Below are positions 8,447-15,762 of a stretch of DNA of 21,067 nucleotides, piece by piece. A program made the translations under genes and the position numbers. This DNA comes from Chthoniobacterales bacterium (GTDB taxonomy: Bacteria > Verrucomicrobiota > Verrucomicrobiia > Chthoniobacterales > UBA10450): assembly GCA_013812515.1 (NCBI GenBank), contig JACCTI010000028.1, forward strand, positions 1-21,067, in the 5' to 3' direction. The stretch's first letter is position 1; each line of letters opens with the position of its first letter. The notes under the pieces are model-generated. The model saw nothing but the letters and a program-made list of their open reading frames with translations. It was not told the DNA's origin and made no database searches.

Positions 8447-9322
8447 ATGCGTTCCATGACCGGTTACGGCCGCGGCGACGTCGACCACGCCGGCCTGAAG
8501 TTTAGCGTCGAGCTGAATTCCGTGAACCGGAAGCAGAGCGACATCGTGACCAATCTGCCGCGCGATTTCGCGCAGCTTGAGCCGCGCATTCGGCAAGCGA
8601 TCAACGAGAAGCTTTCGCGCGGCCGGACCAGCGTCACGGTGGCTTGTCAAGAAGGCGCGAATGGCGCGCGTAAGCTCGCGCTCGACACGGTTCTCGCGCG
8701 CTCCTACCACGACGCCATGCGCGACTTGCAACAGGAACTCAGCGCGCCCGGCGAGATCACGATCGGCACTATTCTGCAGGCGCCGGGCGTGATGCGATTT
8801 TCAGAGAACACGGTCAACGCTGGAGACGCCTGGCCTTCGGTCGAACGCGCGCTGAACGCGGCGCTCGCCGACTTAATCGAGATGCGCGAACGCGAAGGGA
8901 AGCACCTCGCGAAAGATTTGATTCACCGCCTGAAGTTGATCCGGAAGGAGATCAAATGCGTTCGCTCGCTCTTCCCCGAGGTGGTGAAGAAGTATCGCGC
9001 CGCGCTCTTCGATCGCCTGGAGAAAGCAGGGCTCGCGCTCGCGCTGGAGGACGAGCGTTTGCTGAAAGAAATCTCCATTTTCGCCGATCGTTCCGATGTT
9101 TCCGAGGAACTGACGCGCCTCGAGAGTCATCTCGCGCAATTCGCGCATCACCTGCGAAAGAATGAGCCGGTCGGGCGCACGTTGGAGTTCATGACGCAGG
9201 AGATTTTCCGCGAGCTGAACACGCTCGGGGCGAAGTCGAACGACGCGGTGATCTCGCAGCACGTCGTCGCCTGTAAAGCCGAGCTCGAGAAAATCCGGGA
9301 GCAAATCCAAAATCTTGAGTAA
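8447..9322 (+). CDS. yicC: YicC/YloC-family endoribonuclease
   Basis: 291 residues, standard length. The N-terminus MRSMTGYGRGD and the C-terminus FMTQEIFRELNTLGAKSND...ACKAELEKIREQIQNLE are diagnostic of the YicC family (YicC_N plus DUF1732), hexameric endoribonucleases implicated in small-RNA turnover. A variation from the usual SVN(H/Q)RYLD motif is seen: here it reads SVNRKQSDI. The start is one base after the trpB stop, and the 3' end overlaps gmk by 8 nt, a pairing (yicC-gmk) common in many bacteria. Translational coupling to gmk is likely. Confidence 0.95.
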   Translation: MRSMTGYGRGDVDHAGLKFSVELNSVNRKQSDIVTNLPRDFAQLEPRIRQAINEKLSRGRTSVTVACQEGANGARKLALDTVLARSYHDAMRDLQQELSAPGEITIGTILQAPGVMRFSENTVNAGDAWPSVERALNAALADLIEMREREGKHLAKDLIHRLKLIRKEIKCVRSLFPEVVKKYRAALFDRLEKAGLALALEDERLLKEISIFADRSDVSEELTRLESHLAQFAHHLRKNEPVGRTLEFMTQEIFRELNTLGAKSNDAVISQHVVACKAELEKIREQIQNLE

Positions 9323-9929
9323 CCAATTCACGCGCAGCGGAATTCTGTTCGTGCTTTCAGCTCCATCGGGCGCGGGCAAGACCACGCTCTGCGACGCTCT
9401 CCGGCAGACGCCGGATTTTGTCTACTCAGTCTCGTGCACGACGCGACCTCCGCGAGCCGGTGAAATCGAAGGAGAGGATTATTATTTCCTCTCGGAAGCG
9501 CACTTCCTCGCGCAGATCGAGGCAAGAGAGTTCTTGGAGTACGCGAAAGTGCACGGGTCCTATTACGGCACGCTACGAGATCCGATTCGCACGAGTCTCG
9601 ACGGTGGCGTCGATGTTCTGATCGACGTGGATATCCAGGGCGCGGCCGCCATCCGGACGTTCGAGGATCAGTTCATTCGGCAAGCGTTGTGCGATGTTTT
9701 CATTATGCCCCCGGACCTGGAGGAATTGCGCCGCCGCCTAATGAAACGTGGGGCGGACACCGCGGAGCAGATTGAATTGCGCCTCGTGAATGCAGCGCGT
9801 GAGATGGAGCTCTGGCGCGAGTATCGTTACACCATCATCAGCAAATCGATGGAGGAAGATCTGCAGAAATTTCGTCACATTATGGGCGCGGAACGTTACC
9901 TGAGCCGCCGGCTGGTACTTTCGTCATGA
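9315..9929 (+). CDS. gmk: Guanylate kinase
   Basis: 204 residues, normal size. It phosphorylates GMP to GDP. The P-loop SAPSGAGKTTL contains K22, the GMP-binding region has SCTTRPPRAGEIEGEDYYF, and the lid region has RLMKRGADTAEQIELRL. The start is TTG at 9315, inside the last codons of yicC. No ATG occurs before the P-loop strand, and a GGGAG sits about 12 nt upstream. The usual follower rpoZ is absent; a repeat-filled spacer comes next. Confidence 0.96.
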   Translation: MSNQFTRSGILFVLSAPSGAGKTTLCDALRQTPDFVYSVSCTTRPPRAGEIEGEDYYFLSEAHFLAQIEAREFLEYAKVHGSYYGTLRDPIRTSLDGGVDVLIDVDIQGAAAIRTFEDQFIRQALCDVFIMPPDLEELRRRLMKRGADTAEQIELRLVNAAREMELWREYRYTIISKSMEEDLQKFRHIMGAERYLSRRLVLSS

Positions 9930-9957
9930 TGCGTACCATGATCGTCGTTCCGCGCGG

Positions 9958-10080
9958 GTCATCCCGAACCGCGCAGACGGCGAGGGACCTCACAGCGGGC
10001 GCGAGATCACTCAGTCTGCATTGTCTGCCTGTCATCGGTCGCGAGATCCTTCGGCGCGCGTCGCCCAGCCTCAGGATGAC
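9958..10080. repeat. REP-like imperfect palindromic intergenic element (GTCATCC type)
   Basis: The element begins GTCATCCCGA and ends TCAGGATGAC, whose reverse complement is GTCATCCTGA. Inside, GCGAGGGACCTC on the left corresponds to GCCGAAGGATCTC read from the right. The termini resemble widespread GTCATCCTGAGC...GAAGGATCTC-type intergenic repeats that I recall from several phyla. It lies immediately downstream of gmk. As RNA it would fold into a long imperfect hairpin. Only one copy is in this window, so repeat status rests on the palindrome and resemblance. Confidence 0.55.
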
Positions 10081-10131
10081 AGCGCGTCAGGCCTTCATGA
10101 CTAGAAGCGATTTGGCTCTGTTGAGAAGCGA

Positions 10132-10212
10132 TTGTAGCCGCCTCGCTGCGTCGAGGCGCACGGGTATGGCACGAGCGCCGCGCAGAACGAGGACACAGCG
10201 CCGTTGCTACAA
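10132..10212. repeat. Palindromic repeat, copy 1 of an 81-82 bp family (TTGTAGCC...GCTACAA)
   Basis: The left end is TTGTAGCCGCCTCGCTG and the right end CAGCGCCGTTGCTACAA; the ends pair at about 12 of 17 positions. A perfect 7-bp hairpin (CGCCTCG/CGAGGCG, 6-nt loop) sits just inside the left end. A second GGCTACAA occurs at 10219-10226. The same architecture, length and right-end sequence recur at 11808-11889. It lies in the gmk-coaC spacer. Confidence 0.7.
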
Positions 10213-10271
10213 GATGCCGGCTACAACAGTTCTTCACCTACGTTCAAGCAATTTTAATAGAGCCCGCCTAC

Positions 10272-10859
10272 ATGGAACATGAAAAGAGATCGGAGATGAA
10301 AGATCGTAAAACCGTTGTTCTCGGCGTTACCGGTTCCATCGCCGCTTACAAGTCCGCAGAGCTGGCCAGTCTGCTCTACAAACAAGGGCATGATGTCTTT
10401 GTCGTCCTGACGCACGATGCGACGGAGTTCATCACGCCCCTCACCCTCCAGACGCTTTCGAAGAATCCGGTGATAACTAGTTTCTACGACGAGAAGGAAA
10501 ACTGGCGGCCGGGACACATTCAGCTCGCCGATCGCGCGGCTCTTCTTCTCATCGCGCCGGCGACTGCGAACGTGATTGCGGAGCTCGCACATGGATTAGC
10601 GGGACATCCGCTGGCCGCGATTGCACTCGCCACGCGCGCGCCCATTCTCATCGCGCCGGCAATGAATGGAAAAATGTGGGACCACCCTGCGACGAAGGAG
10701 AACGTGGCGACACTCGGTTCGCGCGGCGTCGAGTTCATCGGACCCGAAGCGGGCATGCTGGCGTGCGGCTATGAAGGCCTGGGCCGCTTGTGGAAAGTCG
10801 ACGAGATCGCGTTCCGTGCGGAGTTCCTTCTTGCCCGTCAGGATAATCTGATCGCGTGA
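10272..10859 (+). CDS. coaC: Phosphopantothenoylcysteine decarboxylase (stand-alone CoaC flavoprotein)
   Basis: 195 residues. This FMN protein decarboxylates 4'-phosphopantothenoyl-cysteine in CoA synthesis. Motifs: [10 protein letters not shown] at the N-terminus, the catalytic-His segment [17 protein letters not shown] (the PxMNxxMW motif) and the flexible-flap cysteine in [13 protein letters not shown]. In most bacteria CoaC and CoaB are one fused protein; here CoaC ends where CoaB begins, with a 4-nt GTGA overlap. ATG at 10272 is given; ATG at 10296 ([11 protein letters not shown]) is an equally plausible start and would fit homologues better. The spacer upstream is mostly repeats, so a promoter may lie in or just after them. 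Confidence 0.94.
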   Translation: MEHEKRSEMKDRKTVVLGVTGSIAAYKSAELASLLYKQGHDVFVVLTHDATEFITPLTLQTLSKNPVITSFYDEKENWRPGHIQLADRAALLLIAPATANVIAELAHGLAGHPLAAIALATRAPILIAPAMNGKMWDHPATKENVATLGSRGVEFIGPEAGMLACGYEGLGRLWKVDEIAFRAEFLLARQDNLIA

Positions 10860-11509
10860 GAATCGTCGTGACCGCGGGCCCAACGCGCGAGCCGATCGAT
10901 CCAGTTCGTTTCATCAGCAATCGCTCCTCGGGGAAGATGGGATACGCAATCGCGGAAGCGGCGTGTGAAGCCCGCCACCAGGTCACATTGATCAGCGGAC
11001 CGGTCGCAATCGACGCGCCTCCGAACGCGAAGATCGTGAAGATCACAACAAGTGATGAACTCTACGAGGCCGTGCATCAACACGTTCCTGCCTGCGATGT
11101 GCTCGTGATGTGTGCTGCTGTCTCCGACTACAAACCGGCGCAGGCGGCGACGCGAAAACTCGAAAAACAGACGAGAGAATTCGCTCTGCGACTCACGCCG
11201 ACACGCGACATCCTCGCTTCGCTTGCAGACGAGAATCGCTCTTATCTAGTCGTCGGCTTCGCCGCTGAAACGCATGATCTTGCCGTGAGCGCAGAAGAGA
11301 AACTGGTGCGGAAACATTGCGACGTGATCATCGCGAATGATGTGAGCGGAAGAGATTCCGGAATGGAAAGCGACGACAACGAAATCACAATTTTCTTTCG
11401 CGATCGGGACCCGATACACATCTCGCGCGCGCGAAAAAAAATCATCGCGCGCAAAATTTTGAAAATAGTTTGCGAGTCGCTCGAAAAACGTTTGACAAAA
11501 AAAACATGA
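10856..11509 (+). CDS. coaB: Phosphopantothenate-cysteine ligase (stand-alone CoaB)
   Basis: 217 residues beginning at GTG. It couples 4'-phosphopantothenate to cysteine. It starts directly with [20 protein letters not shown], then [22 protein letters not shown], the nucleotide-binding [18 protein letters not shown] and [20 protein letters not shown], covering the full CoaB domain and nothing else. Start and stop of the pair overlap as GTGA, so translation is coupled to coaC and the two products probably still assemble together. The 3' end is lysine-rich and A-rich, with a TTGACA at 11492-11497 that could be a -35 for the next small gene, though no good -10 follows. Confidence 0.94.
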   Translation: MRIVVTAGPTREPIDPVRFISNRSSGKMGYAIAEAACEARHQVTLISGPVAIDAPPNAKIVKITTSDELYEAVHQHVPACDVLVMCAAVSDYKPAQAATRKLEKQTREFALRLTPTRDILASLADENRSYLVVGFAAETHDLAVSAEEKLVRKHCDVIIANDVSGRDSGMESDDNEITIFFRDRDPIHISRARKKIIARKILKIVCESLEKRLTKKT

Positions 11510-11588
11510 TGCTTAGTGACTCGTGTCGTGAACTTATTCACATCTGTTCACACCCACCGCACCTGCGGATTGAAAGGGGGGATACACG

Positions 11589-11690
11589 ATGCCAGCAAAG
11601 AAATCGTCTTCTAAGAAGTCCGGCTCCAAGTCGCCTGCAAAGAAAAAAGCAGCGAGCAAAAAGAGCGGCGGGAAAAAAGGCGGACGTTAA
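11589..11690 (+). CDS. 33-residue lysine/serine-rich, histone H1-like micro-protein
   Basis: ATG at 11589 opens 33 codons ending in TAA at 11690. The product begins MPAKKSSSKKSGSKSPAKKK and ends with three more basic clusters (ASKKSGGKKGGR). It consists almost entirely of Lys, Ser, Gly, Ala and Pro, with no acidic residue. SPAKKK resembles the SPKK-type minor-groove binding motifs of H1 tails and Chlamydia Hc proteins, so nucleic-acid binding is the natural inference. A very strong Shine-Dalgarno (AAAGGGGGGA) lies about 6 nt upstream, far better than those of neighbouring genes, and two terminator-like hairpins follow within 100 bp. This combination supports a real, well-translated gene. It could also stand as the detached tail of a larger basic protein, but no upstream domain is seen. 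Confidence 0.72.
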   Translation: MPAKKSSSKKSGSKSPAKKKAASKKSGGKKGGR

Positions 11691-11714
11691 TTCGCCACGC
11701 ATTTCCCACTAGAG

Positions 11715-11738
11715 AAAGCGGACCCCGCGCCGCTTTTT
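11715..11738 (+). terminator. Terminator-like hairpin after the micro-gene
   Basis: AAAGCGG (11715-11721) pairs with CCGCTTT (11730-11736) around an 8-nt loop, running into five T residues (11734-11738). It is weaker than the next hairpin. Confidence 0.5.
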
Positions 11739-11756
11739 GAAACGCACAAAATTAAC

Positions 11757-11791
11757 CCGGGAAGAGGATTTGTTTCTCTTCCCGGTTTTTT
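11757..11791 (+). terminator. Strong rho-independent terminator, probably bidirectional
   Basis: A perfect 10-bp stem CCGGGAAGAG (11757-11766) / CTCTTCCCGG (11776-11785) with a 9-nt loop is followed by six T residues (11786-11791). An A-rich stretch (CACAAAATTAA) precedes the stem, so the structure could also act on the minus strand. It closes the coaC-coaB-micro-gene block. Confidence 0.9.
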
Positions 11792-11807
11792 GTGCTCGTT
11801 CTCTGAT

Positions 11808-11889
11808 TTGTAACCACGCCGCTGTGCCGGCGTTTCTGCGCGCCGCCAGCAACCCGCGTTGTCACCGCGAGACAGCGCCGTGGCTACAA
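11808..11889. repeat. Palindromic repeat, copy 2 of the 81-82 bp family
   Basis: The left end TTGTAACCACGCCGCTG and right end CAGCGCCGTGGCTACAA pair at 15 of 17 positions. The right end is identical to copy 1 (10196-10212) at 16 of 17 bases and total length differs by one base. The middle is GC-rich and not conserved with copy 1. It sits in the spacer between the terminator and the inositol-monophosphatase-family gene. Confidence 0.75.
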
Positions 11890-11977
11890 TGATTCGCAAT
11901 CCGCCAGCTCAGAGTGGATTGCCGGAGCCGCGAAAAACACTTCGCAGCGCCCAGCGACCGCCTGTAGTTCTCTCCGC

Positions 11978-12730
11978 ATGACGCAGTATCTCGACGCCGC
12001 CCTCAGTGCGGCCCGCGCCGCCGGCGAGTCTCTGCGCAAGAATTTTCAGCAACCGCTCCGCATCAATTCAGCAGAAGCGCACGACATCAAGCTTGAGATC
12101 GATGTGCAAACGCAGGAGCTCATCGCGGATCTCTTGCTCAGCGAGTTTCCACAGCACGCGCTCTACGGCGAAGAAGGAATCGTCGGCGATCAGAGCGCCA
12201 CTTATCAGTGGGTCGTTGATCCGATCGACGGCACCGTCAATTACTATTATGGCATTCCGCATTTCTGCATTTCGATCGCGCTGCGCCGGGACAAAGAGGT
12301 GATCGTCGGCGTGATCTATGATCCGATGCGGGACGAAATGTGGTCCGGCTTGAAAGGCGCGGCGCCCACCTTGAACGGGAAATCATTTCGCGTCAGCACG
12401 CGCACCGCTCTGAGCGAAGCGGTCCTTTCAGTTGGCCTCTCCAAGACGGGCCACACGATTTCCGCGGCCCTGCCAGTCCTGCAAGACATGGTGAAGCGCG
12501 CGCGCAAATGCCGGCTGCTCGGCAGCGCGGCCTTGGATATGGCCTATGTTGCCTGCGGCCGCTTTGACGCTTACATCGAACAAAGCATCAGTCTCTGGGA
12601 TGTAGCCGCCGGAACTCTCCTGGTGGAAACGGCGGGAGGCAAAATCGAGATGCAGCCGCGGACCGATATGAAGGATAAATACAGCATCATTGCTTCCAAC
12701 GGCGTGATCGAATTAGGTTCTGACCTATGA
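11978..12730 (+). CDS. Inositol-monophosphatase-family phosphatase (SuhB/CysQ/HisN-like)
   Basis: 250 residues, typical for the family of Mg-dependent, lithium-sensitive sugar and nucleotide phosphatases. Metal ligands are visible: E65/E66 in YGEEGIV, D81 and D84 in VVDPIDGTVN, and D208 in LWDVAAGTLLVETAGG. The substrate-facing segment reads YYYGIPHFCISIAL. True substrate (inositol phosphate, histidinol phosphate or PAP) cannot be told from sequence. No histidine or sulfate genes are nearby. Its stop overlaps ispF by 4 nt (ATGA), so the two are co-expressed. Confidence 0.93.
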   Translation: MTQYLDAALSAARAAGESLRKNFQQPLRINSAEAHDIKLEIDVQTQELIADLLLSEFPQHALYGEEGIVGDQSATYQWVVDPIDGTVNYYYGIPHFCISIALRRDKEVIVGVIYDPMRDEMWSGLKGAAPTLNGKSFRVSTRTALSEAVLSVGLSKTGHTISAALPVLQDMVKRARKCRLLGSAALDMAYVACGRFDAYIEQSISLWDVAAGTLLVETAGGKIEMQPRTDMKDKYSIIASNGVIELGSDL

Positions 12731-13203
12731 TTCGCTGCGGAATTGGCTACGACGCTCATCGGTTGGTTGAAGGACGAGCGCTTTTCCTCGGCGGAGTGGA
12801 AATCCCGCATGACCGCGGTCTCGATGGACATTCGGACGCGGATGTCCTCGCGCACGCAATCGCAGACGCGCTCCTGGGTGCGATCGGCGAAGGCGACATT
12901 GGACACCATTTTCCGAACACGGATGAAACAATTCGCGGCATCAGCAGCATGGAGATTCTCCGTCGAGTGCGGTCGCTCTTGGCTGAGAGAAATGCGCGCG
13001 CCATGAACATCGACGCCACCGTTGTTGCAGAGGCGCCCCAGTTGCAGCCGCATCTCCGGGAGATGCGGGCGAAAATCGCGGGAGCCCTGGCCTGCGAAGT
13101 TTCTCGGATCAATATCAAGGCGACGACGAACGAGGGGCTCGGCATGATCGGCCGCGGCGAAGGCATGGTCGCAATGGCGACCGCTCTCGTTGAGGACGTC
13201 TAG
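12727..13203 (+). CDS. ispF: 2-C-methyl-D-erythritol 2,4-cyclodiphosphate synthase
   Basis: 158 residues, standard size. It cyclises CDP-ME 2-phosphate in the MEP isoprenoid pathway, as a trimer. Zinc ligands D9 and H11 lie in GIGYDAHRL and H43 in HSDADVLAHAIADALLGA. The loop GDIGHHFPNTDE and the C-terminal INIKATTNEGLGMIGRGEG are present. The start overlaps the preceding gene by ATGA. ispD, often fused or adjacent to ispF, is not in the window. Confidence 0.97.
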   Translation: MIRCGIGYDAHRLVEGRALFLGGVEIPHDRGLDGHSDADVLAHAIADALLGAIGEGDIGHHFPNTDETIRGISSMEILRRVRSLLAERNARAMNIDATVVAEAPQLQPHLREMRAKIAGALACEVSRINIKATTNEGLGMIGRGEGMVAMATALVEDV

Positions 13204-13323
13204 TTTCGCCAAGCGGCCGCGGCGGGCGTGAAGCACCTCTGGCGTCGGCTCTACTCGATCTGCGGAATACCCCAGCGCGCACAGCTTCATTTTATCGCTG
13301 CGCACCACTTTTCTTGAAAGGAT

Positions 13324-14739
13324 ATGGCTCTCCGCTTCTTCAACACCTACTCGCGGCGACTGGAGGAATTCCAGCCGCTCGATCCGAACGGCCGCGCGGT
13401 AAAGATGTATACATGCGGACCGACGGTCTACAGCTTCGCACATATCGGAAACTTCCGGGCGTATCTCTTCGAGGATCTGTTTCAACGGCATCTGGAATTG
13501 CGCGGCTACGAAGTCGATCGCGTGATGAACATCACAGACGTGGACGACAAGACGATTCGCGGCTGTGCGGCGGCGGGCGTGCCACTCGCGCAGTTCACGC
13601 AGCAATTCAAAGACGCGTTCTTTGCTGATCTGACGACGCTGCGGATCAAACGCGCGCGTACTTACCCAGAGGCGACGAATCAACGCCACATCGCGACCAT
13701 GCTTGCGATGATCGAGACGCTCATCGCCCGCGCCCTGGCTTATCAAGCGGAGGACAAATCGGTTTACTTCCGCATCAAGAAGTTCCCCGGATACGGAAAG
13801 CTCGCGCACTTCAACCTCGACGAACTGCAATCCACCGGCCGCGTGAAGAACGACGAGTACGACAAAGAGCACGTCGGCGACTTCGCGCTTTGGAAAGCCT
13901 GGGATGAAGCCGATGGCGATGTGCGTTGGGAAAGTCCCTGGGGACCCGGCCGGCCAGGCTGGCACATCGAGTGCAGCGCGATGGCGACGGAGATCCTCGG
14001 CAATCAGCTCGATATCCACTGCGGCGGCGTCGATAACATTTTCCCGCACCACGAAGCTGAGATCGCGCAGACCGAAGGCTGCACGGGTCAGCGATTCGTG
14101 CGCTACTGGCTGCATTGCGCGCACCTGCTCGTCGATGGGCAAAAGATGTCGAAGTCGCTAGGCAATTTCTACACGCTGCGTGACGTGCTCGCTAAGGGCT
14201 ACAGCGGACGCGAGGTGCGATACGCGCTCCTGCGGGTGCATTACCGCGCGCAACTGAACTTCACCTGGGAAGGGATGCTGGAAGCGCGGCAGGCGCTGGC
14301 GCGCATCGATGATTGGCTCGCGCGGCTGCGGGAACGCATTGCAAGCGTCTCGCTTGCGGATTCTGAGTCACCGCAAGCGGGACGCATGCTCGACTTCGAA
14401 GAAGCACTCGACGACGATCTCAACATTTCGGCGGCGCTTGGGTTCTTGTTCGAGAGCATCCGCGAAACCAACCGCGCGCTCGATGGAAAAGAACTGAGCG
14501 CATCGGAGGCGCGCGCGTGGCTCGAATGGTGGAAACGCATCGACACCGTGCTGGCGCTAACGGCTGAAGAGAACGGCACCCCTGCGGACGTGGCCGCACT
14601 CGGTGACGCTCGGGCGCAGGCGCGACTTGCGAAAGACTGGCGCAAAAGTGATGAATTGCGCGATCAAATAGCAGCGCTCGGCTATGAAGTCCGCGACGGG
14701 AAAGACGGACAGAAAATCGCGAAACGCGGTCGAGTCTAA
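13324..14739 (+). CDS. cysS: Cysteinyl-tRNA synthetase
   Basis: 471 residues, normal length. It charges tRNA-Cys. The class I HIGH variant HIGN is at 40-43 and KMSKS at 274-278. Zinc ligands include C31 (MYTCGPTVYSFAHIGN) and C217 (GWHIECSAM), together with the GGVDNIFPHHEAEIAQTE segment (H242/H243). The C-terminal DALR-type region ends in RKSDELRDQIAALGYEVRDG. A purine stretch (AAAGGA) lies 1 nt before ATG, unusually close. The gene is preceded by a 120-bp spacer with no recognised element and followed 6 nt later by the beta-helix gene. The ispF-cysS neighbourhood is common in bacteria. Confidence 0.97.
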   Translation: MALRFFNTYSRRLEEFQPLDPNGRAVKMYTCGPTVYSFAHIGNFRAYLFEDLFQRHLELRGYEVDRVMNITDVDDKTIRGCAAAGVPLAQFTQQFKDAFFADLTTLRIKRARTYPEATNQRHIATMLAMIETLIARALAYQAEDKSVYFRIKKFPGYGKLAHFNLDELQSTGRVKNDEYDKEHVGDFALWKAWDEADGDVRWESPWGPGRPGWHIECSAMATEILGNQLDIHCGGVDNIFPHHEAEIAQTEGCTGQRFVRYWLHCAHLLVDGQKMSKSLGNFYTLRDVLAKGYSGREVRYALLRVHYRAQLNFTWEGMLEARQALARIDDWLARLRERIASVSLADSESPQAGRMLDFEEALDDDLNISAALGFLFESIRETNRALDGKELSASEARAWLEWWKRIDTVLALTAEENGTPADVAALGDARAQARLAKDWRKSDELRDQIAALGYEVRDGKDGQKIAKRGRV

Positions 14740-14745
14740 CGAACC

Positions 14746-15435
14746 ATGTTTGCGCCGGACGAGTATCTGACCTTGGGGCACACCGCGCACCCGAAGCTAT
14801 TCGAGAATCAGAAATATGTCTGGGACGCGCTGAAGCAGATTGCAAGTTACCTGCAGTTCCGGCTCAAGCCCGAGATCCGCGCTGAGCTGGTCGGAAAGCC
14901 CTTCATCAGCAACGCCGTCTTCATCGGAAGCGGCACCATCGTCGAGCAGGGAGCTTTTCTGAAAGGCCCAGCCTGGATTGGGGAGAATTGCCATATTCGC
15001 AGCGGCTGTTACGTGCGCGAGAATGTCATCGCGGGCGACGGCGTCGTGCTGGGGAACTCATGCGAATTCAAAAACTGCATTCTCTTCGACGAGGCGCAGG
15101 TGCCGCATTTCAACTACGTCGGCGATTCGATTCTCGGTTTCCAGGCGCATCTCGGCGCGGGCGTCATCCTCTCGAACGTGAAGCTCAATCATCGCGAAAT
15201 CGAGGTCAGCGCGATGGATGGGAGTATCGCGACCGGACTGAAAAAGTTTGGCGCGATTGTCGGCGATGGCACGGAGATCGGCTGCAACGCAGTGATTAAC
15301 CCCGGTTCAGTCCTCGGGCGGGACAGCATCGTCTATCCGGGTGCGAACTTCCGCGGCGTTCTTCCGGCCTCCAGTATTGTGAAGGTCCGCCAGAACATTC
15401 AGGTGCTGACACGCCGCGAAAACGCATCGGAGTAG
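14746..15435 (+). CDS. Left-handed beta-helix (hexapeptide repeat) acyl/nucleotidyl transferase-like protein
   Basis: 229 residues. After a helical N-terminus of about 55 residues (LFENQKYVWDALKQIASYL), hexapeptide turns follow: FISNAVFIGSGTIVEQGAFL, GPAWIGENCHI, RENVIAGDGVVLGN, then the C-terminal coils FGAIVGDGTEIGCNAVINPG and SVLGRDSIVYPG. HFNYVGDSILGFQAHLGAGV resembles the GlmU C-terminal acetyltransferase region. It lacks a nucleotidyltransferase Rossmann domain, so it is GlmU-tail-like rather than full GlmU. Probable role is sugar-nucleotide acylation for envelope synthesis; substrate unknown. It starts 6 nt after cysS. Confidence 0.85.
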   Translation: MFAPDEYLTLGHTAHPKLFENQKYVWDALKQIASYLQFRLKPEIRAELVGKPFISNAVFIGSGTIVEQGAFLKGPAWIGENCHIRSGCYVRENVIAGDGVVLGNSCEFKNCILFDEAQVPHFNYVGDSILGFQAHLGAGVILSNVKLNHREIEVSAMDGSIATGLKKFGAIVGDGTEIGCNAVINPGSVLGRDSIVYPGANFRGVLPASSIVKVRQNIQVLTRRENASE

Positions 15436-15448
15436 CGGAACCGTTCGC

Positions 15449-15464
15449 GCGGCTCCCAAGCCGC
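15449..15464. other. Short GC hairpin downstream of the beta-helix gene
   Basis: GCGGCT pairs with AGCCGC around a CCCA loop. No T-tract follows, so it is not a classical terminator. It is 13 nt past the stop codon and 30 nt before the large palindrome. Confidence 0.4.
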
Positions 15465-15494
15465 CACGTGCATAGGCAGGAACTGGCTGCACCC

Positions 15495-15554
15495 GAGAGG
15501 CGACACTCTTATCGCGAGGCCCGAATCCGTGAGGCGACAAGAGTGTCGCCTCTC
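15495..15554. repeat. 60-bp near-perfect palindrome with 21-nt arms
   Basis: The left arm (15495-15515) contains GAGAGGCGACACTCTT and the right arm (15534-15554) contains AAGAGTGTCGCCTCTC. The arms match over 21 nt with one A/G difference and an 18-nt loop. The surrounding 327-bp spacer (15436-15762) has no coding sequence I can support. No T-tract follows the right arm, so it is more likely a dispersed palindromic repeat than a terminator, though it would fold strongly in RNA. Confidence 0.85.
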
Positions 15555-15762
15555 CCCCACGCCGGCTGGCGAAGAGCTATCGGAAGTGCTCGGGGCGGGT
15601 ACTTCTCATGCGAGGAAAGTGCATGAAACCCTCTATTCTTCAGCCCGTCGCGTCGACCGCCACGCCTCTGGCGCGGAATAACAAGCGGTGCTCCCCGTGG
15701 AAGCGGCCAGCCGATCGCGTTGCCGCTTTTCAATCCCATCTTCCTCTGCGAACCTCCGCCCG

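Noticed and set aside
11492..11520. Perfect TTGACA -35 hexamer at the 3' end of coaB as promoter of the 33-aa micro-gene
   Set aside because: No acceptable -10 hexamer lies 16-18 nt downstream; the local poly-A and Lys codons explain the sequence equally well.
12571..14142. A 523-codon open frame on the minus strand opposite the inositol-phosphatase, ispF and cysS genes
   Set aside because: The plus strand encodes unmistakable IspF and CysS with all catalytic motifs. The antisense frame has no recognisable domain and spans several gene boundaries, as expected of a mirror frame in GC-rich DNA.
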